The notes under the pieces were generated by a model. That model was given only the letters and a program-made list of their open reading frames with translations, was not told the DNA's origin and ran no database searches. The position numbers and the translations under genes were made by a program. From Patiria pectinifera (taxonomy: Eukaryota > Echinodermata > Asteroidea > Valvatida > Asterinidae), in assembly GCA_029964075.1 (NCBI GenBank), contig CM057149.1, positions 15,204,197 through 15,268,196 of the forward strand: a stretch of DNA of 64,000 nt, written 5' to 3'. Shown in pieces: positions 54,701 through 64,000 of the stretch (the first letter of the stretch is position 1; every line of letters starts with the position of its first letter).

Positions 54701-57700
54701 TAAACACAACCACCGTTTTAAAGTTCTGTCCACGGATCACAAAAGAAGGGTGCGTTTTTTCAGCAAAACGAAAACAATTCACACACATCCCTATGTGATT
54801 TGTTTTTGTTTTGCTGAAAGAACACGGACCTTTTTGTTGATCCGTGGACAGAACCTTAAAACGGTGGTTGTGTTTAAAATTCCGTACCTTAACAAGTACA
54901 TAAGCGATTTGAATATTTTTTTTATTAAATAAAAGCTTATGAATTGGGCTTTCATGTCCTAGATTTTGAAAGTTCTACATGAAGAACTTCACTAAAACAA
55001 TAGTCCCGACATTCGGGTTTCTTTTTTTTACTCACCTTGTATAGAGGTTAGCGTGAGGTTTTTTCCCTCGTTAACAACAGCCGACTTACCTTCGGTGAGT
55101 CTTTCCTCCAAAGCACGAATCAGATCTGCCTTCAAGTCATCCAGACTGCGCTTTTCCGCTATTATAGATAACATTCCGCAGAATCATGTTACATGTATTT
55201 GCAATAGATTGTCGCTCGACAAATAGTCCTACTGACATTGTCTTTGGATGACTTTACTATAAGTTTGAGTCGAAATGGTCAACCCCCCCCCCAAAAAAAA
55301 GAAAATCACTGAGAAATGGGTGTTTAACTTTATTTTTTTGCTTATTAAAGGTTACAGGAAGTGAACTTTTGTCAGGAACATATTTTGTGCAACTTTCTAC
55401 TCCTCTTAAAATGTATGAACAATTTGACATCCCTTTTTGGTGAAGTTGATTAAGAAGTGCCTTCTTTAAACATTTACAATTTTCCATGTTTTTCCGGACA
55501 ACTGTACGAGGGAACTATAAAATATAAAAGCGAGTGCAGTGATGAGGACGCATCTAAGCTTGGAGGAGACTGATACTTTATTAAACATCAAGAAACAACC
55601 TTGGCTTTTAAGTTAAGGAATCTTTAGAGTGCATTGATGAGGACGCAGCTAAGCTTGGAGGAGACTGATACTTTATTAAACATCAAGAAACAACCTTGGC
55701 TTTTAAGTTAAGGAATCTTTAATAAAACAGTTCAGGAAAAACAAAGACCAGTCTCATGAACTTTCTGGAAATCTCAGGGGTGATAAAAAAAATATACAGG
55801 GTCAAAAAAAGAGAAACCCAAATGTCGGGACTATTGTTTTATTGAAATTCTGCATGTAGCACTTTCAAAATCTAGGTAATAAAAGTCCAATTCATATAAG
55901 CTTTCTTTAAGTACGCAACTTATTCAAATCACTCATGTACTTTTTAAGTTACTGAATTTTAAACACAGCCACCGTTTTAAAGTTCTGTCCACAAATCACC
56001 AAAACGGACTCTTTCAGCAAAACGACAGAACTTTCAAATGGTGGTTGCGTTTAAAATTAAGTTACTTGAAAAGTACATGAGTGATTTGAATGATGCTTGT
56101 ACTAAAAGAAAGCCTATGAATTGGGCTTTCATAATCCTAGATTTTGAAAGTGCTACACGCAGAACTCTACTAAAACAACAGTCCAAACATTTGGGTCTCG
56201 CTTTTTTTGACTTTTTTTGACCCTGTATGCCAGCCTATAAGAAACTTCAATTTTGAAAATGGGATCGAAGCACTGACCTTTCACAACCGTGACAAAGAAA
56301 ATACACGAGGCCACGTTGCCAGCCCCATCAGTTGCTCTATAGCTGACCAAATGCTGCCCGACGCTGAATGGGTTTGGGTTGGGCGGCGACATTTCCACCT
56401 TGGGTTGCACGCCAGAGTTGTCCGTGACGATGGCATCCTCCCAGGATACCTGGACCGAGTCGGAACCAGGTGGCGCACTCACAGTGATATCAGCCGGGCA
56501 AAATGTGAAATACGGAGCGATGTAATCAACTATTAAAAGAATAAAGCAGAAACCACGCATTAGGAAACCCTAGAGTTGTAATGACTCGAGTCAATGACTC
56601 TACTCGAGTCCGACTCGAGTCACAATTTTGGGTGACTCGACTAGACTCATGTCCTTAGGGGCAAATGGCTCGACTCGATTTGAGTCAGTACGAGCAATTG
56701 ACTCGACTCAACTGAGTCCCTCATCAGAATGACTCGACTCGACTCGAGAGGGCTAATAAGACTCGAGTCTCAAAAATAAAAGCAAAACTTTGCGAAACTT
56801 TGTTTGCAATGACTTAGGCCTACGCCGGTGCCGCTTTTTGTTCGCGTCACGTTAGAATGTTTGCGAATAATGTATACATATATATGTTTGATCAGTATCC
56901 CCATTAGTTGAATGGCGATCAGCTGGCACCCCCTTTTTATTTTCATTAAGAGCAAAAAGGGGTGTCACCACAGGTAGTAGCCCGAATGTAACTTTAAAAA
57001 GCCAAAAAACAAATTGACTCTCTCTCTCTCTCCTGTGTTTATTAATAGTGTTCAAATATTTGAACACTCAACTCGACTCGACCTTCTCGACCTAATGACT
57101 CGACTGGACTCGAGTCACTTCTTTAAAATGACTCGACTCGACTCGAGTCACAAAAATCAGTGACTCGTTACAACTCTGGGAAACCCTATATCTGTACAGG
57201 AATGTTCGGCCGTATACTGCAGTCGACAATCAACTACTTCTTTGGATAGAATATGTAAACGTTGTTATTCCTCAGCCAGTGGATTTGACGACATTATGTA
57301 ATAATTGTTTTAATTATGTAATAATTGGGGAAAACTAAAAAGGTCAAAGTGCATGACCTATGAACTGTTTTCATGGCCTATGAAAACACTGCATTCATTT
57401 TAGAACAGACTCTTTGCTAATTTCGCCTAACAAATTACTGGATACCTAGACAGGTAGAGGTATACATAATTCAGTTTTTTTTCTTCTTTTAATCCAATTC
57501 CAGTTAGAAACCAAGTGTAGCTTCCATAGCGATTATCAAGTGAAGAAAAACATTCAGTCTGAACTTGAAATTCAGAAAACACAACTGTTCAGGGATTTCC
57601 GCATGCATTGGTGTTGTGTCACAGAAACAAAATACCAGTATTTCCTAGAAAGCACTCAGAGAGCGTAAATCTCCGCCAAGGTTAAACGCCTCCCCGCCAT

Positions 57701-59806
57701 TTTGTCAGTACACCCAAATGAAATACTTGCATAAATGGTGAAGAATCCTTAATTCAAAATGCTGGATCCAAATATAATTGATCTGTATACTTGTACCAAG
57801 GACCACCCAAAACATTGTTCCTGCGAATCCGTCAATAGCATTTTGATCTTTTGTTAACAGACAAACCAACCAACCCACCAACCAACCAACCAACAAACAA
57901 ACCAACCAACAAACTAACCAATCCGATGAAGACATAACCTCCTTGTGATGGCGCAGGTAATAAATGGTCAGGATTTAGAATATTCCTGAAAAACAACTCT
58001 TCTTGATTACAACCATTGGAACACATGGCACAATGAATTAACCACGGATCCTAGACACCAGGTTAAACGACTGTTCTGAGCTACAGTAATAATAATAATA
58101 ATAATGTTGGGTTTTTGCACGACATCTCAAACGGAAATATTCATAAAACTGTAAGTAAAACTTCTTATTTAAGATATAATTGTTCCAAATTATTTAAAAA
58201 ATAAATACTTCAGGATATAACAGATGGTATTGTGCAGTTTTTGTCGTCATAGATGAAGTATTTACCCGGGAAATAAACGTAAAATTTCGAGGAGAACACC
58301 GTTTAATGAGGCTTTTTTTTTTTAAGTTTTAGAGAGATGTGATGCCGAACCGATGAAACAAAAGCGACATTTCATTGTTCATCTTAAAGCTAAAGATATT
58401 GTGCTTGGCATTACCATGGTTATGTAGCTATCACTTATCAGGATTCAATAATAAAGACCAAAAACGTAGACTCATGAATATTCAAAAATATAATTCGCTG
58501 GCTTGACGGACTTCGAGGCCAGATCGGGCGCAGAGCCTTGCAAATCTGAAAGCCAGCGCGCAGTGGTCTTTGTTGAAAAGTAGTATTCATGGTATTTGCC
58601 ACCAGTACAGGCCGTTATCACGCGTCTAACCAGGAGTTGGGCCGAGTCGTTTATCCTGGTGTCTAGGATCCGTGATTTATTGTATATCGGACTTACGATC
58701 ACGCTGATGGGGATACCTTTTCTCCAAAGCACGGATCAGTTCTGTCTTCAAGTCATCAATGCTGCGCTCCTCCACTTCCCCGGCTAGACAAATCCAAACC
58801 AAATTATAAATTATAATAATATCACGGTGTATAACAATATTCTGCTTGTTTTTCTTAGATTCTTAACTTCTTTCCACGATGTCTTTTACTTATCAAAAGG
58901 TACATGTTTGTGAAAAGTGTAAGCGATAGTTTGTGGTATGAACAATGCGTGACGTATTTACCCATAGCCTTCTCGACGTAATCCTTGAAAACATGTTTTC
59001 CCATGTTGTCTTCATTCGGAATATGCGTATACTAAAATGTGTGGAAAGAATGTTGCAACCTGACGCCACTTCAGCGGGTGTGTACAAAGTCTACGTACAG
59101 TCAAGACAATTCAAGTATTTCCTAACAAAGTTAATCCTTATTTAGGACACCTCTATTTTTTACCAATTCTGTTCAAAACTGACTTTTGCAGATGACTGCA
59201 CAGTGCCAACGTGACTTTTGTAGGCTAAAGCAGGCTTTTTTTATCCTCAGTTAAACTCATCTCAGTTGTAATTTTGAAAGCACTTTCAAAGAAAATGTGA
59301 CTTTCCTACCTTGTTTGGCAGTTCGCCATCTTGTTTTCTTTTAAAGTCTATTTTCTGTTTGTCATCGTCGTCTTTTACCCCTCATAAATCAAAGCCCTGC
59401 CCTCTTTCCACAAATTTAAACCTGCTGATATTCAAGAAGGTGTCATTGCCAACTGTACAAATGTGTCAAGAAATATCAGAATGTCACTTTTGAGTGTCAT
59501 TTAGTCAGCTGTTTTGGTGAGTTTTTTTTAACCTTATATAGGACGGGGTCCTAAAGGTAAGGATACCCTAACACAATTGGAAATGTCCTAGATTCATGTC
59601 TTATCGTTTTTGCAATGAGTAACCCTCATTGATTATGTATGAAGAAAATGGTGGCGTCAGGTTGCACTATTCGAACCAAATGGATCTCATATTGATCAAT
59701 TCCGGCCTTAAAGTTAAGACTTTGAAAGGAGATAGAGATACTCACCGGGGTAGGCATAAGCACCACTGGCAAGGCCGACGAAGACAACAAGAAGAAACAC
59801 CTTCAT
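51697..59806 (-). CDS. Small secreted HYR protein with L-I-R-A-L-E helix repeats
   Basis: Exons on the minus strand: 59806-59746, 58783-58697, 56529-56278, 55158-55090, 52612-52553, 52281-52213, 51704-51697. All internal exons are phase 1-1, and the total is 606 nt (201 residues). Order: signal peptide (1-18), helix repeat A (21-49), one HYR domain (50-133), helix repeat B (134-156), acidic helix (157-176), helix repeat C (177-199), A-N-stop. The three repeats share S-x-x-D-L-x-x-[ED]-L-I-R-A-L-E. K-R pairs at the repeat edges (E-K-R in three places) could be processing sites. I recognise no named family. The protein is presumably extracellular; oligomerisation through the helices is an inference. 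Confidence 0.7.
52213..52281 (-). CDS. Small HYR gene exon 6: helix repeat C
   Basis: 23 codons, phase 1-1: E-E-R-S-T-G-D-L-T-A-E-L-I-R-A-L-E-A-K-L. Acceptor TATTCTAG, donor GTGAGT. Confidence 0.75.
52553..52612 (-). CDS. Small HYR gene exon 5: acidic helix
   Basis: 20 codons, phase 1-1: E-D-Q-E-T-E-R-A-F-L-E-R-E-A-A-E-K-R-A-Q. Acceptor TTTTCCAG, donor GTAAGC. Strong coiled-coil character. Confidence 0.7.
52613..54530. other. Intron 4 of small HYR gene
   Basis: No further exon recognised. T-rich at 52960-53030; a CG-richer stretch at 53220-53780. A short ACATGTACATG-type stretch lies near 54280. Confidence 0.4.
54540..55041. mobile_element. Palindromic mariner-like MITE, copy A
   Basis: Two arms of about 220 bp mirror each other around 54790 (for instance CCACCGTTTTAAAGTTCTGT against the complement of ACAGAACCTTAAAACGGTGG). 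Ends GGCGAGTAAAA / TTTTACTCACCTTGTA. Same family as 55795-56227. Confidence 0.85.
55090..55158 (-). CDS. Small HYR gene exon 4: helix repeat B
   Basis: 23 codons, phase 1-1: E-K-R-S-L-D-D-L-K-A-D-L-I-R-A-L-E-E-R-L. Acceptor TATAATAG, donor GTAAGT. It lies only ~50 bp from the palindromic element at 54540-55041. Confidence 0.78.
55534..55722. repeat. 95 bp tandem duplication
   Basis: Two nearly identical copies start at 55534 and 55629 (TGATGAGGACGCATCTAAGC, with G for T in the second). Intronic, non-coding. Confidence 0.85.
55795..56227. mobile_element. Palindromic mariner-like MITE, copy B
   Basis: Begins TACAGGGTCAAAAAAAG and ends TTTTTTGACCCTGTA. The arms match copy A (GTCGGGACTATTG, CACCGTTTTAAAGTTCTGTC). 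It ends 51 bp from HYR exon 3. Confidence 0.85.
56278..56529 (-). CDS. Small HYR gene exon 3: HYR domain
   Basis: 84 codons, phase 1-1. Y-I-A-P-Y-F-T-F-C-P-A-D-I-T-V, V-S-W-E-D-A, D-N-S-G, F-S-V-G-Q-H-L-V-S-Y-R-A-T-D-G-A-G-N and C-I-F-F-V-T-V: a full hyalin repeat, closest in style to exons 16-19 of the receptor. Confidence 0.92.
56571..57178. mobile_element. hAT-like MITE with GACTC satellite, TSD GGAAACCC
   Basis: Ends TAGAGTTGTAA / TTACAACTCTG with an exact 8 bp duplication GGAAACCC at 56563-56570 and 57179-57186. Both sub-terminal regions are arrays of ACTCGACTCGAGT-type short repeats around a ~290 bp unique centre that has a (TC) microsatellite. Non-coding. Confidence 0.88.
57187..58696. 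other. Intron 2 of small HYR gene
   Basis: Contains an (ACCA/AACC)n microsatellite at 57860-57915 and an (AAT)n at 58087-58104. No exon recognised. Confidence 0.5.
58697..58783 (-). CDS. Small HYR gene exon 2: helix repeat A
   Basis: 29 codons, phase 1-1: G-E-V-E-E-R-S-I-D-D-L-K-T-E-L-I-R-A-L-E, then K-R-Y-P-H-Q-R-D. Acceptor TGTCTAG, donor C|GTAAGT. The K-R before Y-P could be a convertase site. Confidence 0.75.
59746..59806 (-). CDS. Small HYR gene exon 1: signal peptide
   Basis: ATG at 59806-59804: M-K-V-F-L-L-V-V-F-V-G-L-A-S-G-A-Y-A then Y-P, ending in phase 1 at CCCCG|GTGAGT. A textbook signal peptide with A-Y-A before the cut. The start is the only ATG leading into it in frame. Confidence 0.85.
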
Positions 59807-59815
59807 TTTGAGCGA

Positions 59816-60006
59816 CTGAGGATTCGTCTGTTTAGGATCAAAGCCCACACATAACACTGGTTAGGCCTACTGATTTCGATTCGAGCGATTTACAATAACC
59901 GGCAAAAATACTGAGGATTCGTCTGTTTAGGATCAAAGCCCACACATAACACTGGTTAGGCCTACTGATTTCGATTCGAGCGATTTACAAATAACCGGCA
60001 AAAATA
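59816..60006. repeat. 95 bp tandem duplication in leader of small HYR gene
   Basis: Copies start at 59816 and 59911 (CTGAGGATTCGTCTGTTTAG) and are nearly identical, differing by a single A. The block begins only about 10 bp upstream of the ATG of exon 1, so it is probably 5' UTR. Confidence 0.92.
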
Positions 60007-60187
60007 CCCGACTCCCTTTTGGGTACAACAGAATAAAGGTTGGAAATAAAATGACGGACAAGGGATAATATCCGTTCGAGAAAAAAAATGAATAATTCAC
60101 AAAAATCAACTATCGCAAACCTTGTTTACTATGAAACTCTATGTTATCACTTATCACGAAGATAGACAAGACGCGAATCCAAAACAA

Positions 60188-60193
60188 TTTATA
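60188..60193 (-). promoter_or_regulatory. TATA box of small HYR gene
   Basis: TATAAA on the minus strand, in GGCCTTATAAATTG. It would place the start near 60155-60163, giving a ~350 nt leader if unspliced. Confidence 0.55.
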
Positions 60194-60326
60194 AGGCCGA
60201 GAGCTGTCCGCCGTTACACTGCTTCCGTCTCAACTGCTAAACGAAGCTATGCCAAGCTACCTAAACCACACCCTGTCTGATCGGATCATGAATTATGCTC
60301 ACCCAATTGTGGAAACCCTCACAAAG

Positions 60327-60364
60327 CGTGCTCCAATGAGGCAACTGAGTATCATTGGAGCACG
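60327..60364. repeat. 13 bp-stem hairpin upstream of TATA box
   Basis: CGTGCTCCAATGA at 60327-60339 and its exact complement at 60352-60364, about 135 bp upstream of the TATA box. It contains CCAAT/ATTGG boxes in both arms. May be regulatory or a small foldback repeat. Confidence 0.6.
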
Positions 60365-60439
60365 ATATACGCCTACCCGACAGCTATTGTTTCTTATGGC
60401 CTCGACCAAAGATAATTGTGCTTAATCCAGGCACAAGGT

Positions 60440-60800
60440 TCCCCACAAAAAGGTTTATCACAAGGGGGGGGGGGGTGGTAACGGACGTCCGTGCCCCTCG
60501 GGTGCCCCGCATATGAAATCTTGAAATAAACAAAAGTATATATCACATCACCTGCCTTCAGGTGTCCCCCGGCCGCCACCTTGAAAACATTGTCCACCTC
60601 CTACCAAAAAAATGTGCCCCCTCAAAATTGTCACCCTAGTAACACCACTACTTATAAGGGCCCTTTTTCTGGAGGGGCATATTCAATGTGTTTTTAACGA
60701 TAAAAAGCTCGTTTTTGATTGCCTGAAAACTCTGTATTTAGGGGGGAGGGGGGCTAACAAGGGGCGCAACGTTCCCCAATGTGTCACCCCTTGTTTACGC
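60440..60800. repeat. G-run rich dispersed repeat
   Basis: G-runs at 60462-60474 and 60740-60752 with TGTCACCCCTTGTTTACGCC-type text, resembling the other G-run elements. Ends not resolved. Confidence 0.4.
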
Positions 60801-60844
60801 CCCTGCTTTGGTTCGAAGATGGTGATTTCTTGCAAAGATTGAGT

Positions 60845-61032
60845 ACCGGTGTAGTACACCCCAACTGTGGCAACTGAGCCAATGGCTCATACATAGTTGG
60901 GTACTCCCAACTATATAGTTTGGCTATAGTGTTATACATGCCTTACTGTATATGGTCAAACTATAGTTAGGACTACCCAACTGTGGATGGGCGATAATTG
61001 GCGCGCTGGCACAGTTGGGGTATAACACCGGT
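60845..61032. mobile_element. Small MITE with inverted ends ACCGGTGT
   Basis: ACCGGTGTAGTACACCCCAA is mirrored by TTGGGGTATAACACCGGT, with TA at each flank. The interior has paired ACTATATAGTT and CCCAACTGTG motifs. 188 bp, non-coding. Confidence 0.75.
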
Positions 61033-62050
61033 AATGAGGTTTGATCAGCTGGAATGATCAGCTCATCTGATGAGACAAGTATCCCTCCGATCGTCTTGAA
61101 AATTCGTGACATTATGGACAATGCTAAAGGTGCGCGCCATTAGTGCGTAACAATGGCGCGAGGACGAAGCCGTTCTCGCGCACGAATGGATACCGAATAG
61201 AAGGTCACCTACTCTAAGATGGACACAATCGAGTCTGAAAGTGAGAAGACACGCGGCAAGCTTCTATAGACCTCTTTTTGGGCAGAATGATCTCTATCAG
61301 TATAATCACCCCGACAACATTCATGTCGGAATTCTATCTTAATTGGTATATTTGATGAAAATAATGATGAAAAATCACTTCGAGATGGGTAAAAATGAAT
61401 TTCATGTACAATCTTTCACATTCCTATGGGTCTCCTTGTCCGTTTACGTTGCCACATCGCGGAGTTTTCGTGAGAACGAGAATAATTATATAACGATGCG
61501 AACATTTCCCTACCTACAGCCGATTGGTTCTAGATTTAATCGAGCTGGCTTGAATGCACTCCTAATATCAGCGGTCACTTTAGATTTGTTTGTAAATGCT
61601 AATGAGTCTTTTAAGTTTATTCCAAAAAAAATGTCTATCCTAAGGGGTATTTCAATCTTCTATTTAAAAGTTTCAGTTTGCACCTGATGAGCGCCATTTT
61701 TTATTCCATGTTCAGCCAAGTACACCGATAGTCCACATATAATCTAAATTTTCGGAAGTGAGAGGTCAATTTTCGGCACGATATTTTCTGTATCACGTCA
61801 GATGAGTTTCCATAAATTGAGATGCAAGTTGCAACTTTACAAAGGCCCTTTTCGAGGATGGTTATCTTGTTAAGAAATCACTGTGCAAAAAATAATTGCA
61901 AATGCTAGACATTTCGCACGTTACTTTTCCTATTCAGGGTTCCTGACGCGGCGGCCACCAAGAGGGAACTTTCAGGCTCCACTGGCACAAAGCAATCCCC
62001 GATCGAACAAACACATGGCGCAGTTTCATTGCAGACACCCCAAGGACTCT
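61033..62050. other. Intergenic, no gene seen
   Basis: A 114-codon frame at 61343-61687 has no recognisable domain. Nothing else is visible. Confidence 0.4.
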
Positions 62051-62052
62051 GT

Positions 62053-62555
62053 TAATGGCAATTCATGTAGCTTGATGGCCTCGTTGGGGCGTTTCTTTGA
62101 CCGATTGGTGTTTGTCCAAAGATGGGGATTACGTTGTTTAGATGAATTTTCCGCTTGAAAGATAAGCTCTCCGAGAAGTCAGTTCATTTTGTTTGCCTTT
62201 TGAGTCACGGTTTTCCCACTCTCCCCCCCCCCCCCGGTGAGAAGACCTAAATACAGCGGTCCCAGGGGCGGATCCAGGAATTTTTGCAGGGGGGGGGGTT
62301 TCATCAGCAAACAATGATGAAATGCAGACGGTTTTTTTCTCCGGACACTTGGCCTCCGAAAACCAATAGGTGAGGAGGGGGGGGGGGAGGTCTCGGCTCG
62401 TACCATCCTTTCAATGGGGGCGCTGTTCAAACCAGACGATTATTAACACTATTGTTACAAATACATGTACATGTATAGTGTACGAATACCCCCTCACCAA
62501 GCTGGCTCTGTCCGTATTTTGGGCACAGGCGGACATCATCATTACCAGTAAATTA
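62053..62555 (+). repeat. Dispersed ~500 bp repeat, copy 2
   Basis: Same orientation and extent as 1757-2250. It has G-run and C-run length differences and a short insertion of ATGTACATGTAT near 62463. Confidence 0.8.
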
Positions 62556-62559
62556 TGTT

Positions 62560-63600
62560 GGGCGTCAGCATTATTTTTAATGAATTTCTATGGAAAAAAA
62601 ATTTTTGACAGAGCTGGGGAGGGGTTTGAACCCCCCCCCCCGGATCCGTGCCTGGGCCCCGATATTACAGGCGAAAACGGATTACATGTACACATGGTCC
62701 CATCTTCGAGTATTGTCAACCAAGGCAGAATCGACTCCGTGAAGGTATTGATAGGCCTGCACCTTCCCTTGCTTTGTGAACAAGACACAATTGGCCCAAA
62801 CTTTGAATACCATTAGTGCTATAATAAAGATGCAGTTTCATTGAGGCTACTCCCAAGATCTTTGATTCGGATTTCAAAGGACCCGTGACAATTTGGTGGC
62901 CTCGGTGGGGATTTTCTTCGGATGAGTCGGTTTCTCATCCTCCAAACATAATCTCGATCCAGACAAAAAAGTGGCAAGACTTCACGGTATATTATTACCC
63001 TACTACATTGGGGTTGCCATCAAGGCAAGTGTTATTGCACTAGCCGACAGTGGCATATTATATCATGGCGATTTTCTTTGCTTTATTTTTAAGTCTACTC
63101 GCTGCGCTTAAAACGTTAAGTCAACCAAAACTTCGGCTTTTCATTTCCTATAAAGCCAATAATACAATAACTTTAAAGTAGATGCGAACAAATAAAAACC
63201 AATCACTCAACATTTTCCCTTTACCGCTTTTTATTAAACAAAATATACAGAAGAAACCTACCACCTTAGTTAAAGAATAAGTTTAGTCATTTCATCCGCG
63301 ATTGACCCAGTTATTATATTCTTCCGACTGATGTTTTCTTAAAAAAAACATGAAACAATTAAGTAGTGTAAAGTGTCAACAAACTTTGTCCAGAATTTTA
63401 GCATTCCTGGTAAATGTACAAAGTTACTTGGAGAAAGTAGTACCTCGACTTCACGTTTATTTCTTGTAACATAACGGTCTGTGTACTGAGTGGGAAACAC
63501 GTACTCAATTGTTTGTAGTTACAAAACACTTGCAGTTTGCTTGGGAAACAGTTTGAGCAAGCCAATAAAACGAATACATTAAAAGCAGAATTATTTTGGT
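62560..63600. other. Intergenic, no gene seen
   Basis: A GGTTTGAACC plus C-run block lies at 62622-62645. The rest is AT-rich without exons. Confidence 0.4.
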
Positions 63601-63603
63601 GGT

Positions 63604-63609
63604 TTATTT
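63604..63609 (-). terminator. Candidate poly(A) signal
   Basis: AATAAA on the minus strand in CAAAATAAACC, about 110 bp after the stop of the possible exon at 63720-63798. Confidence 0.35.
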
Positions 63610-63719
63610 TGTTATAGAGTAGAAAGTTCGCTACTACTGACATGTTCAGTAAAAATTGATATTTAACCGCTTGTTGTACTTAACCAATTTGTATTTAACC
63701 AAATAAAATTTTAAAAAAA

Positions 63720-63798
63720 TCAATCCAGTATAGTGATTGGGGTCGGTGACCAGTCTTGCACGACGTCATCGGCGACAGGAGCAGGAATGCTAATAGTC
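63720..63798 (-). CDS. Possible last exon of a gene entering from the right
   Basis: A strong minus-strand acceptor (pyrimidine-rich, ATCTGTTTCGCAG) is followed by T-I-S-I-P-A-P-V-A-D-D-V-V-Q-D-W-S and P-T-P-I-T-I-L-D before TGA at 63722-63720. It enters in phase 2. The remainder would lie beyond 64000. No domain; unproven. Confidence 0.35.
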
Positions 63799-64000
63799 CT
63801 GCGAAACAGATGACAAAAAGGGTGGTTAATTGGTCTTATAGTCTCGTGTAATTATTTGTATTAGGGTATAATTAATCTGCCGTGCGTAATATACAAATTA
63901 ACAAAAACCTTATGACTGTAAATGGAGACCAATGAACAAAGATTAACTCTCCGCAAAAATATTAAGCTTTGCAAGCATTTCCGACCCATGACAAATTTTT

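Noticed and set aside
56207-56536. Plus-strand open frame of 109 codons
   Set aside because: It is the antisense shadow of the minus-strand HYR exon.

Overview
The window is animal nuclear DNA, most likely from an echinoderm or a closely related marine invertebrate deuterostome. The reasons are small exons with GT/AG borders in long AT-rich introns, an abundance of hyalin-repeat (HYR) and EGF modules, and a dense load of short non-autonomous DNA transposons, SINEs and a Ty3/gypsy element. I cannot name the species from the sequence alone.

Region by region: 1-5200 holds no gene I can support, only an ~85 bp minisatellite (900-1660), a dispersed ~500 bp repeat (copied again at 62.05 kb), a 21 bp-stem hairpin and two small transposons. 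From 5202 to 48865 (+) lies one large gene that I could follow through 30 exons. Their splice phases agree all the way and give a ~1761-residue adhesion G protein-coupled receptor: signal peptide, 4 HYR, a run of EGF and 4-cysteine 'half-EGF' exons, 4 more HYR, 2 EGF, a GAIN domain, a GPS autocleavage motif, seven membrane spans and a short tail. Its ectodomain grew by recent tandem duplications (HYR pairs at 33.9-36.2 kb, EGF pair at 40.5-42.0 kb, EGF/half-EGF/SINE units at 13.4-26.8 kb). In two of these duplications the exons differ mainly by amino-acid-changing substitutions. A 9.0 kb gypsy element (16019-25053, minus strand, 4 bp target duplication ATAG) sits in one intron. It is broken by stops and frameshifts, carries an extra 3' reading frame with a C2H2 zinc finger, and has two LTRs that differ in their U3 parts.

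From about 60.2 kb down to 51.7 kb on the minus strand, convergent with the receptor, is a second gene assembled from six coding exons plus a stop exon (201 residues). It encodes a small secreted protein with one HYR domain and three copies of a short amphipathic-helix exon built around L-I-R-A-L-E. It has a TATA box and a 95 bp duplication in its probable leader. At the right edge (63.72-63.80 kb, minus) is the possible last exon of a third gene.

How they may work together: the receptor and the small secreted protein share the HYR module and are neighbours. Whether they interact is only a hypothesis. The receptor looks like a cleaved, tethered-agonist adhesion GPCR whose extracellular modules are being duplicated and diversified.
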